From assembly GCF_937616625.2 (NCBI RefSeq), contig NC_065570.1, forward strand, positions 48,661,665 through 48,725,664: 64,000 nt of DNA, given 5' to 3'. Under the pieces are notes generated by a model. That model made no database searches and was not told the origin of the DNA. It was given only the letters and a program-made list of their open reading frames with translations. Positions 60,036-64,000 of the stretch are shown here, piece after piece (the first letter of the stretch is position 1; every line of letters begins with the position of its first letter). This DNA is from Mercurialis annua. Its lineage: Eukaryota > Streptophyta > Magnoliopsida > Malpighiales > Euphorbiaceae. The translations under genes were made by a program, and so were the position numbers.

Positions 60036-61736
60036 TAAAGCCACAACGTAGGAACTCTCATTCATAATTGTGGTTACGTTAGAAGTTGCAGTATCTTCAT
60101 CAAAGACTACATCACCCCTTTCATGCAGTCGCATAATTTTATCTTTTAAGACAAAACACTTTTGGTGTGGATGACTAATAAGTCGATGATACTTGCAATA
60201 GTTTGGGTCATTCACTTTGTCAGCCTCTTCGGGACGCTTCATTTCCGGCAATTGGATGAGATTAGCCTCAAGCAAGTCATCCAACATTTTAGAAACGTCA
60301 GAGTCATTGAAAGGGTAAACTTTTTCTTGTCGCTCCTTTAAAGTACTCTTCTTTACTTCTTGACGGTTGAAGGTAGGAGGCTTTCCTTCTTGTTTCTTTT
60401 CATGCTTGGTGAATTTGAAGGGTGTTGTAGTTACAACCATGGAATGTTTCCCTTCAACCTTTGTTGATGTTTTGCCCACTTTACGAGCCTCGTGTCTTTC
60501 TTTTCCCTTTTGGGGATCTTCTATCATTGAACCTTGAGTTCCCGCAGCGGCGATAGTTAGCTCCATGTCATGTGCACGAGTTGCCAACTCCTCGAAGCTT
60601 CTAGGCTTGATACCTTGGAGAATGTAGAGCAGTTGAAAGTGCATGCCTTGAATGCACATATCTAGAGCGGATGCTTCTGAAAGACGATATTTGCAGTTAA
60701 GACTCAAGTTTCTCCATCTATGAATGTAGTCAATAACAGCCTCATCTTTCCATTGACGTGTACTCGTTAGCTCTATCATGCTAACAATTCGACGAGTACT
60801 ATAGAAGCGATTTAGAAACTCACGTTCCAACTGTTCCCAACTATCAATTGTGCCAGACTCTAAATCTGTGTACCAATCAAAAGCATTTCCTTTCAAGGAG
60901 CGAACAAATTGCTTGACCATCAAGTCTCCATGAGTACCAGCGTTGTTGCATGTCTCAACAAAATGAGCTACATGTTGTCTTGGATTGCCTTTGCCATCAA
61001 ACTGTTGAAACTTTGGAGGTTGATAGCTTGTGGGCATCTTCTTGAGGTCAATCCTATGAGAATAGGGTTTGGCATATGAATATGATGGTTGTGTGCCACT
61101 CTCAACTTGATCTTTGACAGCCTCCTTAATGAGATTCTTCAATTGATCTCCATGAATAGAACCATTTGTAGTTGAAATCTGAGACTCTTTTGAAGCATCA
61201 CTAGAAGAAGTACCATTCATGGTAGTAGGAGCAAAGATATTCGCAATATCATCCCCTTCTTGTGATTGTGGAGTTTTAGAAACGACAACCGCCTTATCAG
61301 TTAAATTGTCCACCTTCTTCATCAAAAAGGAGATTTGCTCATCCTTTTCTTTAATGGAATCAGCAAGAGACTCCAACACCTTACTCATCTTAGCGACTTG
61401 TTCTTCCAAGGAAGTAGTGCTAGTCATCATAACGCTCATAACATTAGAAGAACCTTTTGGCGATGTTAGCGTATATGGAGTGGTTGGCGAATCCTTGCTT
61501 GATGGCGACTTAGGATCTCCTTTTTCCTTTGGTGGAGATTGAGTTGGAGATGGAGCTTCTTCATCCGATGGTTGGAAAACAAACATCTTTTGAAGAAGGG
61601 GAAGAGTGCGGGCATAAATATCCTCAACCAATCTCTCCTTGATTATCGCTCCAGGGCTAGCATCAGTAGTATTTCGGACGGTAAAACGCACTGGTGCCTT
61701 GGATTGGCGACCGTAGTTGTTGTTTCTTGAAGTCAT
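60033..61736 (-). CDS. gag of the Tat element
   Basis: The start MTSRNNNYGRQSKAPVRFTV at 61736 is preferred; the frame is open further upstream, but that part runs through the PBS into the LTR. The middle holds the retrotransposon gag domain: FVRSLKGNAFDWYTDLESGT, SWEQLEREFLNRFYSTRRIV and WKDEAVIDYIHRWRNLSLNC. A Ser/Pro-rich N-terminal region precedes it, with a short coiled coil (EEQVAKMSKVLESLADSIKE). Near the C-terminus, YCKYHRLISHPHQKCFVLKD is a zinc-knuckle-like C/H cluster. The frame is unbroken for 567 residues and then meets TAG at 60033. Gag would package element RNA. Whether the terminal TAG is native or a mutation cannot be told from one copy. Confidence 0.85.
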   Translation of the reverse strand: MTSRNNNYGRQSKAPVRFTVRNTTDASPGAIIKERLVEDIYARTLPLLQKMFVFQPSDEEAPSPTQSPPKEKGDPKSPSSKDSPTTPYTLTSPKGSSNVMSVMMTSTTSLEEQVAKMSKVLESLADSIKEKDEQISFLMKKVDNLTDKAVVVSKTPQSQEGDDIANIFAPTTMNGTSSSDASKESQISTTNGSIHGDQLKNLIKEAVKDQVESGTQPSYSYAKPYSHRIDLKKMPTSYQPPKFQQFDGKGNPRQHVAHFVETCNNAGTHGDLMVKQFVRSLKGNAFDWYTDLESGTIDSWEQLEREFLNRFYSTRRIVSMIELTSTRQWKDEAVIDYIHRWRNLSLNCKYRLSEASALDMCIQGMHFQLLYILQGIKPRSFEELATRAHDMELTIAAAGTQGSMIEDPQKGKERHEARKVGKTSTKVEGKHSMVVTTTPFKFTKHEKKQEGKPPTFNRQEVKKSTLKERQEKVYPFNDSDVSKMLDDLLEANLIQLPEMKRPEEADKVNDPNYCKYHRLISHPHQKCFVLKDKIMRLHERGDVVFDEDTATSNVTTIMNESSYVVAL

Positions 61737-61792
61737 GGATCTTGGTTGTTGTTTCTTTGAATTTGCGAAGGAAAGAGATGAAAAGTAGAGAT

Positions 61793-61810
61793 GTCCCACT
61801 GGGCGTGCCA
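61793..61810 (-). promoter_or_regulatory. Primer-binding site of the Tat element
   Basis: On the minus strand the 5' LTR ends GTTAAC and a few bases later TGGCACGCCCAGTGGGAC begins. TGG start and GC-rich content fit a tRNA-complementary PBS; I cannot name the tRNA with confidence. Confidence 0.7.
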
Positions 61811-61817
61811 GAAATTC

Positions 61818-62570
61818 GTTAACACGAATTTCTTGTCCTGAAATTAAGAAATAAGAAAGTATGCACAAATGTCAATTTTATTGAATTTAATCAAAAAGCG
61901 AGTACAATCTCTATGGGGTAATTTCTACACGTGTAGAAATTAAATCCTTTGATGCTTTCCTTCAATATTTGTGGATCAAGGGCTTATAAAGCTTGTTCTT
62001 GAATCCGTTGTAGAATCTCCTTCGATTTGGTGAAGAAAATTGTTGAACCGTTGACGAGTGATGAACACGCCGTTTGAAGATTTAATTTGAAGACTTGATT
62101 TGATATGTAATCACTTGGTTGAATCCTCGACGGGTGATGAACACAACGTATGGAGATTCGAATATGGAGGCTTGATTTGATGTAGTCGCTTGAAGAAATT
62201 ATGCAGAGCTTCTATGTTGCTTTTTTTGCAGAATTCCGGCGGCTAGAGAATTATGTCTGTCTTCTCTGTGTTGTGAAGACTCTCCTATTTATAGGAGTGT
62301 AGAGAATATGTATTTATGCACATATCTCTATATTTGGAAAAGAATAATTAATTTATTCTAATTAGTTAAATGAGAATATTCACTTGACTAATAGAAAAAT
62401 TAGTATATTCTTTAATATTAGGTAAGTATGATTTATTGACTTACCCCAAATGATTCATTTAATATTATTTAGACTTTATTTAATAATTAATTTTAAATTA
62501 TTAAATATATTTAAAAGTCCAATAATATTAAGCCCAATTTATTTTATGGGCCAAAATTTATGGGTCAACA
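61818..62570 (-). repeat. 5' LTR of the Tat element
   Basis: Begins TGTTGACCCATAAATTTTGG on the minus strand, 753 bp, nearly identical to 44626-45379. A TATA-like TATAAATAGG lies at about 62284-62293. The TTATC duplication follows at 62571-62575. Confidence 0.92.
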
Positions 62571-63800
62571 TTATCATAATAACATCAACAACATTGTCAT
62601 AATATTATCATAATCTTATCATAATATTATCATATTATTATCATAATATTATGATAAAATTAATAATAAAATTATTTTACGTACTCTATCATCACTTTAT
62701 CAAAATATTATTATAATTTTATCAGTAATATTATCATATTATAAATAAATTATTTTTAATTAAAATATATATTTTTTATTAATTTTAAATTATATACTAC
62801 TATTTATTTAATATATTATTATGTACTACTATTTATTTAATATTTTACTTATCATGATATTATCATAGGTTTATCATAATATTAGCATATCATTATTATA
62901 ATTTTTTCATAATATAGGTATCATCACATTATCATCTCGTTCATAATTTTTCTGTAATTTTTTTCATGCATGTGTCATATTATCATAATATTAGCATTTT
63001 ATTATCGTAAAACCTTATCATACTATTATCTTTATATTATCATCTCGTTATCATATTTTTGTGTAATTTTTTTTCATGCAGGTATTATATTATCATACTA
63101 TTATCTTCATATTATCATCTCGTTATTATAATTTTTCTGTAATTTTTTTCTATATATGTATCATATTATCATACTATTATCATAACTTTAATATTTTGTT
63201 ATCATTTGCTTATCACTGGTATCATAAATCTTTTTGTAACTATATTTTCACGTACGCTATCATCCAATTATCATAACATTACCATACTTCATTATCATCT
63301 AGTTATCATACTGCAGTGTTATGATAACGACATAATAATGTAGTGATATTAATATGATAATCAGATACTATTTTATCATACATTATCATAGACATTATCA
63401 TAACATTATCATATAGGTACCACAAATATTATCATCTCGGTATAATATGATAATGTTATGATAACGACATGGTAATGTTATGATAACGATATGATAATCA
63501 AACAATATTTTCTATATAAAATCTTTTTTTTGCAATGTTGTGATAATTACATGATAAGCAGTGATACTTATATCATAATCGTATAATATAACATTATTTT
63601 TACATATTTTATCATTAATTTTATCATAATATTACCATAACCTTATTATAATATCTGCATAATCTTATCATAATTGTGCATTTATTTTACATAAATTAAA
63701 TAACATTTTTATACTATTTTTATAGTATTATCATGAACCTATCATAATGTTATCATAGCATAATCATAATATTTATATAATTTTATCGTACATTGCAATT
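62571..63800. repeat. AT-rich array of degenerate TTATCAT words
   Basis: Words such as TTATCATAATATTATCAT, CATTATCATCTCGTTATCAT and ATGATAATGTTATGATAACG recur throughout in both orientations with no fixed period. Similar words at 44440-44625 show that the array was split by the Tat element. No coding content. Confidence 0.75.
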
Positions 63801-64000
63801 CTACCGTCTAATCAAAAAATTCATTATCTCTATAATCAAAGGCCTGCAAAATCAATTCAAAAAATTCAATGCTATTGGAATCTCATGTTTCTTTTGATCC
63901 TCCATTATACTTTGTTCATTCCTTCTGTCACAAACAATATAAGATAGCTCGCACATGACTTTATCATCATGTAATAATCTAAATCATTAATAGACTAAAA
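63801..64000. other. Window end, nothing recognised
   Basis: Less repetitive AT-rich sequence with no feature I can support. Confidence 0.4.

Larger units (their letters stand above)
44626..62570 (-). mobile_element. Ty3/gypsy retrotransposon of the Tat/Ogre type, 17.9 kb, with an extra antisense gene
   Basis: Matching LTRs lie at 44626-45379 and 61818-62570, flanked by a perfect TTATC duplication (44621-44625 and 62571-62575). The minus strand reads PBS, gag, protease, RT, RNase H, second RNase H, integrase, long 3' region, polypurine tract, LTR. A second RNase H after the first and an unusually long 3' region are hallmarks of the Tat lineage. LTRs differ at about 15 of 753 positions by hand count. 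Nested inside are a solo LTR (54596-56131) and an antisense PMD gene (49827-52768). Nonsense codons and a frameshift in gag-pol show this copy is not autonomous. Confidence 0.92.

Overview
This is an AT-rich window from a plant nuclear genome, almost certainly a eudicot. The evidence is a U-box/ARM E3 ligase of the PUB13 type, a Dof-domain transcription factor, plant-type introns, plant lineages of LTR retrotransposons, an L1-like LINE with an RNase H domain, tRNA-derived SINEs and many MITEs. Only three loci look like ordinary host genes. They are the 3' end of a PUB13-like gene (1-855, +), a two-exon Dof gene (21870-23115, -) and a small twin-CX9C gene for a probable mitoribosomal protein mS37 (about 41491-43250, -). 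Most of the rest is transposable-element sequence of different ages or featureless AT-rich DNA.

Layout. 1-4660: PUB13-like 3' end, then MITEs, a LINE reverse-transcriptase scrap and an LTR fragment that keeps its primer-binding site. 4661-10240: decayed L1-like LINE on the minus strand (zinc knuckle, endonuclease, RT, zf-RVT, RNase H). 10362-15719: Ty3/gypsy chromovirus-like element with both LTRs, a 5-bp target duplication (ACTAG) and a gag-pol broken by stops and frameshifts. 15890-21857: MITEs and two SINEs, one MITE lying just past the Dof stop codon. 21870-23115: Dof gene. 25700-27400: large diverged inverted repeat with a MITE nested in one arm. 28850-29720: second LINE remnant. 31950-32731: more MITEs. 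33158-37500: two chromovirus-type LTRs nested in opposite orientation, the inner one carrying an array of eight 20-bp near-palindromes. 38485-41155: MITEs and hAT-like fragments. 41491-43250: mS37-like gene.

44626-62570 is the most interesting object: one 17.9-kb Ty3/gypsy element of the Tat/Ogre type on the minus strand. It is flanked by TTATC duplications and its LTRs are roughly 98% alike by eye. It encodes gag, protease, RT, RNase H, a second (archaeal-type) RNase H and integrase. Its pol is split by a 1.54-kb solo LTR of probable Ty1/copia origin that has its own CTGAA duplication. Downstream of integrase, on the opposite strand, lies a gene for a plant mobile domain (PMD) protein with a coiled-coil C-terminus and an 85-bp intron. 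A twice-repeated nested hairpin sits between the convergent gag-pol and PMD genes. The remaining 3' region holds an approximately 236-bp tandem repeat and fragments that look host-derived, including a PPR-like piece. The element inserted into a TTATCAT-rich AT array that resumes at 62571.

All identifications come from reading the sequence and from memory of the families; no database search was run. Identity figures are hand counts.
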